Source: Burkholderia sp. Ax-1719
Lineage (GTDB): Bacteria > Pseudomonadota > Gammaproteobacteria > Burkholderiales > Burkholderiaceae
Length of the DNA: 64,000 nucleotides
NCBI RefSeq assembly: GCF_011753055.1
Contig: NZ_VWWJ01000026.1
Coordinates: forward strand, 34,383-98,382
Reading direction: 5' to 3'
The translations under genes were made by a program, and so were the position numbers. Shown one piece after another: positions 27,324 to 35,614 of this stretch (the stretch's first letter is position 1; every line of letters begins with the position of its first letter). The notes below the pieces were generated by a model. That model searched no databases, was not told the DNA's origin, and saw nothing but the letters and a program-made list of their open reading frames with translations.

Positions 27324-27620
27324 ATGCAATCTCCGACCGGCTCGGTCGTGGCGCTCAGTTCGGCGGCCTCGACGATGTTTTCGATCGGCATGATCTTTCT
27401 TGGCTACTGGGGGCTGCACGAGCCGTCGCCGTGGCGCATTGGCGACCGCGTGATCGTGCTGCTGGCGCTGGCCGGGTTCGCGTGTCTCGGCAGCGTGCCG
27501 TGGCTGGCCACTTCGCCCGCGCCGCCCGGCGACGAGCGGCGTTTCCTGCTGGCGCGTCGCGCATTCGTGGCCGGTGCGGGCGCGGTGTGGATCTCGATTG
27601 CGCTGTCGCTGGTGCTCTAA
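27324..27620 (+). CDS. Small membrane protein, unknown function
   Basis: A 98-residue protein with three predicted membrane helices (about residues 8-30, 43-63 and 79-98) and short polar links including GDRVIVLL and APPGDERRFLLARR. GGGGAGA lies about ten bases upstream of the start. I recognise no family. It stands alone between the flavin reductase-like gene and the penicillin-binding protein, on the same strand as both. Confidence 0.6.
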   Translation: MQSPTGSVVALSSAASTMFSIGMIFLGYWGLHEPSPWRIGDRVIVLLALAGFACLGSVPWLATSPAPPGDERRFLLARRAFVAGAGAVWISIALSLVL

Positions 27621-27713
27621 CCGCGAGCCAGGTGCGCGTTTTGAAGGTCGCCTGAAAGGGCCGTCGCGCAGTTTTGGTACGATGCACGCTTTGCCAGCCA
27701 TCCTGTTGCCCGC

Positions 27714-30293
27714 GTGAAGCGTTCCGTGTCGTTTATCCGCGCCCAAGCCGCGAAGTGGTCCTCCCGCCTGAAGCCTTTGATGTCGCGAGTCTGCGCACTC
27801 GCGCGCCCACGCCTCGCGCAGGCTTTCCATCATCTGCGTCATCCGACCCGGCGCGGCGTGCTGATCGCCGTGGCGGCCGTGCCCGCCGCCGTCGTGCTCT
27901 ACGTGCTGGTGCTGATTCCGTTTACGCCCAGCATCGGCGACATCCGCAAGGCGCGCGTCGATCAACCGGCGCAGATTCTCTCGGCGGATGGCAAAGTGCT
28001 CGCCGAATTCAAGCCCTCGAACCGCGAATGGGTGCCGCTCGCGCAAATATCGCCGCATATGGTCGACGCGCTGATCTCGACCGAGGATCACCGCTTCTAC
28101 GAACACCACGGTATCGATTTCAAGCGCACGGCGGGCGCGGCGCTGCATACCTTCTCGGGCGACCGCCAGGGCGGCTCGACCATCACGCAGCAGCTCGCGC
28201 GCAATCTGTATCCCGATGAAATCGGCCGCGCGCCCACGCTCACGCGCAAGATCAAGGAGGCGATTACCGCCTCCAAGATCGAGGCCGTCTACAGCAAGCC
28301 GCAGATTCTCGAAACCTATCTGAACACGGTGCCGTTCCTGTACAACGCGTTCGGCATCGAGATGGCGGCGCGCACGTACTTCGGCGTATCGGCGGATCAG
28401 TTGACAGTGCTGCAGGCCGCCACGCTCACCGGCATGCTCAAGGGCAACGCCTATTACAACCCGGTGATCAATCCCGAGCGCGCGCTCGCGCGCCGCAACA
28501 CTGTGCTTTCGCAGATGGTGAAGTACGGCAAGCTGACGCCCGCGCAGTTCGCGACGCTTTCGAAGAAGCCGCTGCGTCTGGATTTCGAGCGTCAGACGGA
28601 GCCGCCGGGCCCCGCGCCGCATTTCGCGCAGCAGTTGCGCAAGTGGCTGATCGCGTGGGCCGACCGCAACGACTACAACATCTATTCCGACGGTCTGGTG
28701 GTTCGGACCACGATCGATTCGCGTCTGCAGGCGATGGCCACGGCCTCGCTCAAGCAGCACGCCAATCAGTTGCAGGGCATCGCGAACGGCGCGTGGAGCG
28801 GACGTAACGGCTGCTCGGCGGATAACGATCTGTTCAAGAGCTTCATGCGCGAAACGCCCGATTACAAGGCGGCGCACGACGCGGGCGCAAGCGACGCGGA
28901 CGCACTCAAGAAGCTTGCCTCGGACCGCAATTTCATGCGCGGCCTGTGCAAGGCGAAAACCGATGTGCAGGCGGGCTTCATCGCCATCGATCCGCGTGAC
29001 GGCCAGATCAAGGCGTGGGTGGGCAGCCGCGACTTCCAGGACGAGCCCTTCGATCACGTGCAGCAGGCGCGCCGTCAGCCGGGTTCGACGTTCAAGGCCT
29101 TTGTGTACGGCGCGGCGTTCGCCAATGGCGCGAAGCCGTCCGACACGATCATCGACCAGCCGGTGGAAATGCCGCTCGAAGGCGGCGAAATCTGGCGTCC
29201 TAACGATGATGTGCCGCCCAGCAACAAGCCGATGTCGCTGCGCGACGCGCTGGCGTTTTCGCGCAACCGCATCACCGCGCAGGTGATGCAGGCGGTGGGG
29301 CCGGACAAGGTCGCGCGTCTCGCGCGGGCGATGGGCGTGCGCGACAGCCAGCTCAACGCGGTGCCGTCGCTGGCGCTCGGCACCAGCTCGGTCACGCTCA
29401 AGGAAATGGTGTCGGCGTACAGCACGATTGCCAACGACGGCGTCTATCTGGAGCCGCGCATGGTCACGCGTATCGAGGACAGCAAGGGCGATGTGCTGGC
29501 GGAATTCGGCAGCGCCTCGCCCGAGCGAGCCCTGTCGGCGGACGCGGATCGCACGCTGCTCGATACCATGCGCGATGTGGTGAATCGCGGCACGGGTTCG
29601 AGCATCCGCACGCGCTTTGGCATTCGCGCCGACGTGGCGGGCAAGACCGGCACGACCCAGGACAATGCGGACGGCTGGTTCATCCTGATGGACCCGCAAC
29701 TGGTGGCGGGCGCGTGGGTGGGCTTCGACGATGGCCGCGTGACGCTCAATAGCGATTACTGGGGGCAGGGCGCGCGCAGCGCGCTGCCGATCGTCGGCGA
29801 CTTCTTCCAGCGCGCGCTGCGTCAGCGCATCGTCGATCCGCGTGCGCGCTTCGATACCGAAGTCACGCCGGGTGCGTTCGAGCAGTTCCGCGATCGTCTG
29901 AAGACCTGGATGGATTCGCTGTTCGCGTCGAAGGAACCTGAAGCGCCGCGTCCGGTGACGCCGATCAAGCGCGCTCCGGCGCCGGAGCCGTCCGAAGTGC
30001 CGCCGTCGAGCGGCGTGCAGGCGGTGAGCCCGGCGGCTTCGGAAGCGGCGGCGGCATCGGAGGCGGCGGCAGCGTCTGCGATCCTGAACGGCGTGACGCC
30101 GCCAGCGTCGAACCTGCCGCCGATACTCGGGCCGTCGGGGGCGTCGCATGCTCCCGCTGCGCAACCGTCGCCGTCGTCGCAGCAGCCGCCGTATCCGTCG
30201 CAGGAGCCGTCGCTCGCGCCCACGCCGACGCCTGACGATAACGATTCGAGCGGCGGCGCGCCGGCCCAGTACACGCCGCCGCAGAACAACTGA
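27714..30293 (+). CDS. Class A penicillin-binding protein (glycosyltransferase and transpeptidase)
   Basis: A bifunctional peptidoglycan synthase anchored by one helix (about residues 49-70). The GT51 domain has the catalytic EDHRFYEHHG (Glu124) and QGGSTITQQLARN. The transpeptidase has SxxK as STFK (Ser458-Lys461), SRN (516-518) and KTGT (644-647). The last ~100 residues are low-complexity Ala/Pro/Ser with PPPS-like runs. Translation starts at GTG 27714. An ATG further in (27780) would remove only the basic cytoplasmic tail. Overall 859 residues, near PBP1A size, though it lacks an obvious extra OB-fold insert. It ends at a hairpin shared with the convergent hypD-like gene. Confidence 0.93.
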   Translation: MKRSVSFIRAQAAKWSSRLKPLMSRVCALARPRLAQAFHHLRHPTRRGVLIAVAAVPAAVVLYVLVLIPFTPSIGDIRKARVDQPAQILSADGKVLAEFKPSNREWVPLAQISPHMVDALISTEDHRFYEHHGIDFKRTAGAALHTFSGDRQGGSTITQQLARNLYPDEIGRAPTLTRKIKEAITASKIEAVYSKPQILETYLNTVPFLYNAFGIEMAARTYFGVSADQLTVLQAATLTGMLKGNAYYNPVINPERALARRNTVLSQMVKYGKLTPAQFATLSKKPLRLDFERQTEPPGPAPHFAQQLRKWLIAWADRNDYNIYSDGLVVRTTIDSRLQAMATASLKQHANQLQGIANGAWSGRNGCSADNDLFKSFMRETPDYKAAHDAGASDADALKKLASDRNFMRGLCKAKTDVQAGFIAIDPRDGQIKAWVGSRDFQDEPFDHVQQARRQPGSTFKAFVYGAAFANGAKPSDTIIDQPVEMPLEGGEIWRPNDDVPPSNKPMSLRDALAFSRNRITAQVMQAVGPDKVARLARAMGVRDSQLNAVPSLALGTSSVTLKEMVSAYSTIANDGVYLEPRMVTRIEDSKGDVLAEFGSASPERALSADADRTLLDTMRDVVNRGTGSSIRTRFGIRADVAGKTGTTQDNADGWFILMDPQLVAGAWVGFDDGRVTLNSDYWGQGARSALPIVGDFFQRALRQRIVDPRARFDTEVTPGAFEQFRDRLKTWMDSLFASKEPEAPRPVTPIKRAPAPEPSEVPPSSGVQAVSPAASEAAAASEAAAASAILNGVTPPASNLPPILGPSGASHAPAAQPSPSSQQPPYPSQEPSLAPTPTPDDNDSSGGAPAQYTPPQNN

Positions 30294-30324
30294 CGCGGTA
30301 GCGTCGCGCGGTAAGGGGACGCGC

Positions 30325-30347
30325 GGGGGCGCGTGAACGGCGCCCCC
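30325..30347. terminator. Convergent hairpin between PBP and hypD-like genes
   Basis: A perfect 8-bp stem GGGGGCGC / GCGCCCCC with a 7-base loop sits between two convergent stop codons. There is no T-run on either side, so it may be a weak or factor-assisted terminator. Confidence 0.5.
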
Positions 30348-30362
30348 ATCGCGCCATTTCCC

Positions 30363-31355
30363 TTACGCGGCAAGCGTCAGCGTATGCGTATGCGCCGATG
30401 CGGCGCTGGCGCTTTCGGCCCACGGGAGCGCGTAGCGCCGTTCGGCGTCCCATTGCGCGAACGTGGGCCGCAACGCCAGCGCGCTGTACGGCACACGCCC
30501 GAGGCCGCGCCAGACGAACGACTCGCGCACCTCGAATACCTCATCCACCAGACTTTGCGCATGCATGTCGCCGGCTTCGGTCACGGCGCGTGCGTACTGG
30601 TTTTCCGTATCGGCGCGGCATTCGTTGATCTGCGTGACGAGCATCAGCACGGCTTGCAGCACGTCGATGGTCTGCGGTCCCGCGATCACGACCGGCTTGA
30701 CGAAATCGCGCGAAATCGACCGATAAGGCGCCACGCCGATTACCCGGCTGACATGCGAAGGCGCGAGAAACCCGTTGAGTTGCGCGTGTTCGCCGATGGC
30801 ATCGTCGGCGGCCAGATGGCGCATGGCTGCGGGCGTCAGCATATGGCTACCGAGCACGGTGAAGTTGGGGCACGCGAGCGCGCGCGCCTGCATCAGCGCG
30901 TCGGCGGTCGCGAGCATGGCCGCTTCAAAGCCGGTGGCGAGATAGACGACTTCACGCTGCGGCTGGGCGCGTGCGAGCGCCAATGCATCGCCGGGCGTGT
31001 CGAGCACGACGATGTCCGCGCCCGCCGTACGGGCCTCAAGCACATTCGCGTGCACCGCTCCCGGCACGCGCAGCATGGCATCGCTCACGCAGAGCGTGAC
31101 GCCCTGTCCATGCGCGAGATCGATGATGCGATCGACCTGGCTGGCGGGCAGCAGGCACTCGGGGCAGCCGGGGCCGTGTATCAGCTCGACCTGCGGCGGC
31201 AGCAGCGCGGCCAGACCGTGGCGCGCGATCGCCTGCGCGTGGCCGCGGCAAAAACTCATTAACCGATATTGGCGGCGCAGTTCGACGGCGTCGTGGATGC
31301 GCGCGCAAAGACCGCGCGCGAAGACGGAGTGGTGGAGGTCGTCGGTGGGTTTCAT
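30363..31355 (-). CDS. HypD-like protein lacking the C-terminal iron-sulfur cysteines
   Basis: HypD is the scaffold on which the Fe(CN)2CO unit of NiFe hydrogenase is built. This 330-residue protein keeps the core motifs: SFCRGHAQAI (Cys36, for CGGHTH), IHGPGCPECLLP (Cys64 and Cys67), and LGSHMLTPAAM. These align with E. coli Cys41, Cys69 and Cys72. The C-terminal region of HypD, which carries the four 4Fe-4S cysteines, is replaced by a tail (about residues 265-330) with no cysteine. The first motif also has Arg in place of the second Gly. It lies 64 bases after a HypC-like gene. No hypE, hypF or hydrogenase subunit is in the window. Function may have shifted. Confidence 0.75.
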   Translation of the reverse strand: MKPTDDLHHSVFARGLCARIHDAVELRRQYRLMSFCRGHAQAIARHGLAALLPPQVELIHGPGCPECLLPASQVDRIIDLAHGQGVTLCVSDAMLRVPGAVHANVLEARTAGADIVVLDTPGDALALARAQPQREVVYLATGFEAAMLATADALMQARALACPNFTVLGSHMLTPAAMRHLAADDAIGEHAQLNGFLAPSHVSRVIGVAPYRSISRDFVKPVVIAGPQTIDVLQAVLMLVTQINECRADTENQYARAVTEAGDMHAQSLVDEVFEVRESFVWRGLGRVPYSALALRPTFAQWDAERRYALPWAESASAASAHTHTLTLAA

Positions 31356-31419
31356 GGCGGGATGGTCTCGCCGGAATCGCCCGGATGTGCGATTTCGGAG
31401 TCGCTTCGGAATCCTTTGT

Positions 31420-31821
31420 TTATTTTGCGAGTGTGATATCAGCGTGCCGGCTCACGACCGCGAAATAGCGGGCCAGGCCGCCTGACGCGTGCGTCTCGTC
31501 GAGATCGCCGCGGGCGATGGCGTCGAGCAGATCGAGCGCCGCGTCGATGGCTCGCGCTCGCCCCGAATCGATCACCGCGCGCGCCGCGCCGTCCGAAGCC
31601 AGCACCCACGCGCCCTCGGGCAGCGGCCCGGTATGCGCGAGGCCGAGTGCGCAGGCGCCATGGCGCGTGACGGCCTGCGCGGCGAGACCTTCGGCGCAGA
31701 CGATGCGCGCGGGCAGGCCAATGACGGCGTCCAGGCTGCGCGACGAGAGTGAAGCGGCGGCTGGCGGCCCGGATAGTCGGGTGGATCGGGTGGACCGGGT
31801 GGAGTGGGCGAATCGGGGCAT
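31420..31821 (-). CDS. HypC-like protein without the N-terminal cysteine
   Basis: HypC/HybG chaperones begin Met-Cys-x-G-x-P and use that cysteine to hold iron and to grip the hydrogenase large subunit. In this 133-residue protein the same motif occurs as VIGLPARIV at residues 33-41, with Val33 at the cysteine position and about 32 extra residues before it (low-complexity Ser/Thr/Arg). The later part GAWVLASDGAARAVID, then a helix DAALDLLDAIA, follows the HypC beta-barrel and tail pattern. No start codon gives a canonical MC start. It precedes the hypD-like gene on the same strand, as hypC does hypD in hydrogenase operons. Annotation is by motif, so divergence is real. Confidence 0.6.
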   Translation of the reverse strand: MPRFAHSTRSTRSTRLSGPPAAASLSSRSLDAVIGLPARIVCAEGLAAQAVTRHGACALGLAHTGPLPEGAWVLASDGAARAVIDSGRARAIDAALDLLDAIARGDLDETHASGGLARYFAVVSRHADITLAK

Positions 31822-32267
31822 GACGTTTGGGGCAAGGCGAGCGGTTTTGAGGCGCGCTGAAAATGACGGCGAAAGTTAGCAGCATCTCGCAAGCCGCCTG
31901 TGGGCGCGCGCGGAGGCTGTTGATCCTGCGCAAGCGAAAGTCGGGCTGACGCTATGCCCGGTAAAGGTCTGAGGCGCAAGCGGGCGAGCGGGCGGGACGG
32001 GCAAAACGTTGCGTTATGTTGCGGATGGAGGGTCGGCGCATGGGTCAGGTGAGGAGGGATATCCACAGTTTTTGTTCACAGCCTTGTGGAAAACCTGTCC
32101 GCATCCTGCTCAAGCTATTGATCCGATGGGTTTTTTCTCCAACGGCCACGAAGCGCGCCAACACAGCTTGCAACGGTCCCGCCGCGCCCATTTCGTCTGC
32201 GCCACCCCGCACGGGCGATAATGCCGGGCGCGGGCCGCTGGCCCTCCCACCATTGGAGTCCAAGTCG
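31822..32267. other. Divergent intergenic region, hypC-like / peptidyl-prolyl isomerase
   Basis: This 446-base gap holds the promoters of the two divergent units and, at 32059-32093, a 35-bp DnaA-box-like element. Frames running through it on the plus strand read into the isomerase gene but lack a ribosome site or a signal sequence before 32268. I see no other gene. Confidence 0.5.
32059..32093 (-). repeat. 35-bp paired DnaA-box-like element, copy 3
   Basis: ATATCCACA (32059-32067) and TGTGGAAAA (32085-32093) are separated by 17 bases, as in copies 1 and 2. Read on the minus strand the spacer is AGGCTGTGAACAAAAAC, close to copy 2 (AGGCTGTCCAGAAAATC). It is therefore the same element in the opposite orientation, 6 kb away. 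Confidence 0.7.
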
Positions 32268-33188
32268 ATGTTCCCGAAGTTTCCGAAGTTGCATTTGTCC
32301 CCACTGCTGCGTGCGCTCGGTGCGTGTGCCATGTTCGCCACCTCGCTGCCGACCTTCGCGCAGGCGCTGCCTGCTCCTGCCAGCGCGGCCAGCGCCACCG
32401 CAGCAGGTGCTGCTTCAGGCCTGCCGGCCGGCGCGATGGCCGTGGTCAACGGCGTGCAGATTCCGCAAGCCGCGCTCGATACCGCGGTGCAGACCGTCAT
32501 CAGCCACAACCAGGACGCAACCGATACGCCCGAACTGCGCAAGGCGCTCAAGCAGCAGCTGATCGTGCGCGAAGTAATGCGCCAGCAAGCCGTCAAGGCG
32601 CACTACGACCAGCGCCCCGAAGTCGTTCAGGCCAATGACGCCAGCAAGACCGACATTGAGATCCGTTCCTGGATGCAGGACAACGTGCACGTCCCCGCGC
32701 CGACCGAGCGCGAAATCCGCGCGCGCTATGACAGCACCAATGTCGAACTCGGCAAGTTCGAATTCAAGCCGCAGGTGATCGTGGTGGCCGACCAGAAGCT
32801 TGCGCAGGACGTTATCGCGAAGGCGAAGGCGGGGCAGCCGTTCGACGCGCTGGCTCGCGATTACAGCATGGTGCCGTCGAAGGCCAATGGCGGCGAAATG
32901 CCGTGGGTCAGCTTCAAGACGCCGGTCAAGGACGGCCAGACGCACGGCGTGCCGACCGATTTCGCCCGTGCGCTGGCGCAACTGAAGGTGGGCGGCGTGG
33001 CGCCGCAGCCGGTGCGCTCGAATCAGGCCTGGGTGGTGGTGAAGCTCCAGGACAAGCGCGCGATGAAGGTGCAGCCGTTCAACGAGGTGAAGGACGAAAT
33101 CCGTCGCGAACTGACCGCCGAGGCGATGGACGCGGGCGCAGAAAAGCTCGTCAAATCGCTGGTGCAGAGCGCGACCATCGTTCAGTAA
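32268..33188 (+). CDS. Periplasmic SurA/PpiC-type peptidyl-prolyl isomerase
   Basis: A 306-residue parvulin-type folding factor for periplasmic and outer-membrane proteins. Residues 1-32 form a Sec signal ending FATSLPTFAQA. An N-terminal chaperone helix region follows (ALDTAVQTVISHNQ, RKALKQQLIVREVM). The rotamase domain runs from about residue 165 to 265 (KAGQPFDALARDYSM, NGGEMPWVSF, GGVAPQPVRSNQAWVVVKL). The start at 32268 has GGAG 11 bases upstream and a proper signal peptide; the frame is open further upstream without either. It ends at a convergent hairpin. Confidence 0.92.
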   Translation: MFPKFPKLHLSPLLRALGACAMFATSLPTFAQALPAPASAASATAAGAASGLPAGAMAVVNGVQIPQAALDTAVQTVISHNQDATDTPELRKALKQQLIVREVMRQQAVKAHYDQRPEVVQANDASKTDIEIRSWMQDNVHVPAPTEREIRARYDSTNVELGKFEFKPQVIVVADQKLAQDVIAKAKAGQPFDALARDYSMVPSKANGGEMPWVSFKTPVKDGQTHGVPTDFARALAQLKVGGVAPQPVRSNQAWVVVKLQDKRAMKVQPFNEVKDEIRRELTAEAMDAGAEKLVKSLVQSATIVQ

Positions 33189-33205
33189 CGCTCGCGAGTC
33201 GCAAG

Positions 33206-33236
33206 GTGGGCGCTTGAGTGTCGATCAAGCGCCCAC
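33206..33236. terminator. Convergent hairpin after the isomerase gene
   Basis: A perfect 12-bp inverted repeat (GTGGGCGCTTGA / TCAAGCGCCCAC) with a 7-base loop lies between convergent stop codons at 33188 and 33243. No T-run follows, but stem strength and position suit a two-way terminator. Confidence 0.6.
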
Positions 33237-33242
33237 GCTGAA

Positions 33243-35285
33243 TTACCGCTCGCCGCGCAGCTTGAACACGCTCACCAGCTGCGCGAGCGTGGCGGCCTGT
33301 TCCGACAGCGCCGCAGCGGCGCGCTCGGCGTCGCCCACGAGGATGGCGTTCTGCTGCGTCGCCTCGCCGATCTGCGACACGGCGATGTTCACCTGCTCGA
33401 TGCCGCCCGACTGCTCGCGCGACGCCACGCTGATCTCGGCGATGATCGAGCGCACTTCCTCCACGCGCGTGACGATGTCGCGCATCGTCGTGCTCGCTTC
33501 GCCCGCGATGCGGTAACCCGTATCGACCGTCTCCGACGATTCCGCGATCAGCACCGCGATCTCGCGCGCCGCCGCCGCGCTGCGCTGCGCGAGCGCGCGC
33601 ACTTCGCTCGCCACCACCGCGAATCCCTTGCCGTGTTCGCCCGCGCGCGCCGCTTCCACGGCCGCGTTGAGCGCGAGGATATTGGTCTGGAACGCGATAC
33701 CGTCGATCACGCTGGTGATGTCGGTGATCTTTTGCGAGGCGCGGCTGATGTCCTGCATCGTCGCGACCACGCGTTCGACTGCGCGACCGCCGTCGAGCGC
33801 CGCGTCGGCGGCGCCCGTCACCACGGCGTTGGCGCGCTGGGCGTGATCGGCGTTCTGCTGCACCGTCGAGGTGATTTCCTCCATGCTCGCGGCCGTTTCT
33901 TCGAGGCTGCTCGCCTGGCTGGCGATGCGTTCGGCGATTTCGCCGCTGCTGGCGGCGATGCGTCCGGTGTCGTCGCTCATCTGCGCACTCGCGCCGCGCA
34001 CCTGCGCGACGATCTGCGCAAGACCCACGCCGATGCCGTCGATGGCCTGGGTGAGGCGGCCGATTTCGTCGGCGCTCTGCGCGGCGGCAGAAACTGCCGA
34101 CGCACCCGAAGCGCCCGCGAGCGAATCGAGCGAACCGTGCGAGGCGCTCGCGTGTTGTGCCGCGCCGATCCGCACGGTCAGGTCACCCGCCGCCAGGCGG
34201 CCCGCGGCGTGCGCGGCGGCGTCGAGCGGCTGGCTCACCATGCGTCGCGCCGCGTAGATCGCCAGCGCCGCAAACAGCACGACGAGCGCGAAGCCGATCG
34301 CCAGGAAGCGGTTACGCGTGGCGTTCACTTCGGCCATGATTTCGTCGCGCGGCACCACGCCGCCCACGATCCACTGCCATTGCGGCGCGCTCACGAACGA
34401 GACGAGCTTCGCGCGCGGCGCGCGCTCGCCGAGCGTGGCGTCGGCGCTGGTGTAATCGAAGGTGCCTTCGTGCGCGTCGAGCATGCGCGACCAGGGCGCG
34501 TTGGCATCGTCGAAATGCTGGCCCGCCGCGGCCGGATGCACGAGGAAGGTGCCGCGCGCGGGGCCGCCGGACGCGTCCATCACGAAGTAATAGCCGGTGT
34601 CGCCGAGCTTGAGCTTGCCGATCTCGGCCTTGATCGCCGCGATCTGTTTGTCCACGTCCACGCCCACGAAGAGCGCGCCGATCACCTTGCCGCTCGCGTC
34701 GGTGATGGGTTTGTATTCGGTGATGTACTGCTTGCCGAACAGTTGCGCGAGGCCCGAGTAGCTGCGCCCGCCCATGATCGGCTCGTAGGCCGGGCCCTTG
34801 CGGTCGAGCAGCGTGCCGATCGCGCGCGAGCCGTCCTGCTTCTTGAGCGAGGTCGTCACGCGCACGAAGTCGTCGCCGCTGCGTGCGAACACGGTGGCGA
34901 TCGCGCCGCTGCGCGAGAGGAACTGATCGGGAATCGAAAAGTCGAGGTTCAGCACGTGATCGCCCACCTTGAAGGTCGGCGTGGCCTTGCCGCCGATATC
35001 GACGGTCTGCGTGGGATCGAGCGCGAAGTCGCCGGGCAGGAAGCTCGCGAAGAGCGTCATCGCGCGGTCGACTTCGGCGTCGAGCGCGCTGTCGATCAGC
35101 GAGATTGTCGAGGCAACCGAATTGTCCTTTTCGGCGATGCGCGCGCGCACCTGCTCGCCAACCTGGGTGGAGGCGCTATGGGTGAGCGCCAGGGTGAAGG
35201 CGATAAAGATCGCCGCGACGATCACGCACGAGAGCAGCGCGAGGCGCACACCGACACTGGTGCGTCGCTGGACGAATGAAATCAT
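33243..35285 (-). CDS. Methyl-accepting chemotaxis protein with large Cache sensor
   Basis: A transmembrane chemoreceptor of 680 residues. An N-terminal helix (about residues 13-33) and a second one near 325-345 flank a ~290-residue periplasmic double-Cache (Cache_3-Cache_2 type) ligand domain. A short HAMP follows (ARRMVSQPLDAAAHAAG). The cytoplasmic hairpin has the highly conserved tip INGIAFQTNILALNAAVEAA-like sequence (here IDGIAFQTNILALNAA) and EVRALAQRSAAAAREI. It would signal through CheA/CheW. There is no C-terminal CheR-binding pentapeptide; it ends in VFKLRGER. The ligand is unknown. Confidence 0.92.
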   Translation of the reverse strand: MISFVQRRTSVGVRLALLSCVIVAAIFIAFTLALTHSASTQVGEQVRARIAEKDNSVASTISLIDSALDAEVDRAMTLFASFLPGDFALDPTQTVDIGGKATPTFKVGDHVLNLDFSIPDQFLSRSGAIATVFARSGDDFVRVTTSLKKQDGSRAIGTLLDRKGPAYEPIMGGRSYSGLAQLFGKQYITEYKPITDASGKVIGALFVGVDVDKQIAAIKAEIGKLKLGDTGYYFVMDASGGPARGTFLVHPAAAGQHFDDANAPWSRMLDAHEGTFDYTSADATLGERAPRAKLVSFVSAPQWQWIVGGVVPRDEIMAEVNATRNRFLAIGFALVVLFAALAIYAARRMVSQPLDAAAHAAGRLAAGDLTVRIGAAQHASASHGSLDSLAGASGASAVSAAAQSADEIGRLTQAIDGIGVGLAQIVAQVRGASAQMSDDTGRIAASSGEIAERIASQASSLEETAASMEEITSTVQQNADHAQRANAVVTGAADAALDGGRAVERVVATMQDISRASQKITDITSVIDGIAFQTNILALNAAVEAARAGEHGKGFAVVASEVRALAQRSAAAAREIAVLIAESSETVDTGYRIAGEASTTMRDIVTRVEEVRSIIAEISVASREQSGGIEQVNIAVSQIGEATQQNAILVGDAERAAAALSEQAATLAQLVSVFKLRGER

Positions 35286-35614
35286 TGAAGCGGTTCCTGA
35301 AAAAACGATGCTGGGAACTGGCGCTTTCGAAGCGCTGGCATACGGATTACGGCCAGCTTTTGCGATCCTTGAGGGGTGCGACGTAAAAAGCGCGAACGTT
35401 TGCGTCGTTATCGCGGCATGCGTCTATATGGGGTGCGAACGCGAGACCCCGGAGCGCCAGGCATGGCGCTGGATGCGCGGCGAAGCAGCGCCCAGAAAGC
35501 GTTATAACCGCTGAGATATTTCGCACGCTGAAATAATTATTTGTTGCGTGCGCAATCGTCTAAGGAATGGGGGGCTGGCGCGGCTCGTGCGAAGCCGCGC
35601 CTTGCGCGGCCGCG
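35286..35614. other. Intergenic region between chemoreceptor and copA
   Basis: This 329-base gap lies upstream of the chemoreceptor and downstream of copA, both on the minus strand. It is moderately AT-rich around 35520-35570 (AAATAATTATTTG), a likely promoter zone for the chemoreceptor. No flagellar sigma-28 site was recognised and no gene was seen. Confidence 0.45.
35577..35601 (-). terminator. Hairpin after copA
   Basis: A perfect 9-bp stem GGCGCGGCT / AGCCGCGCC with a 7-base loop lies 14 bases beyond the copA stop codon. It has no T-run, so termination strength is uncertain. Confidence 0.5.

Noticed and set aside
27183..30164. A 993-codon minus-strand frame opposite the class A PBP
   Set aside because: Same reason: the opposite strand carries complete catalytic motifs, and this frame is Arg-rich without recognisable features.
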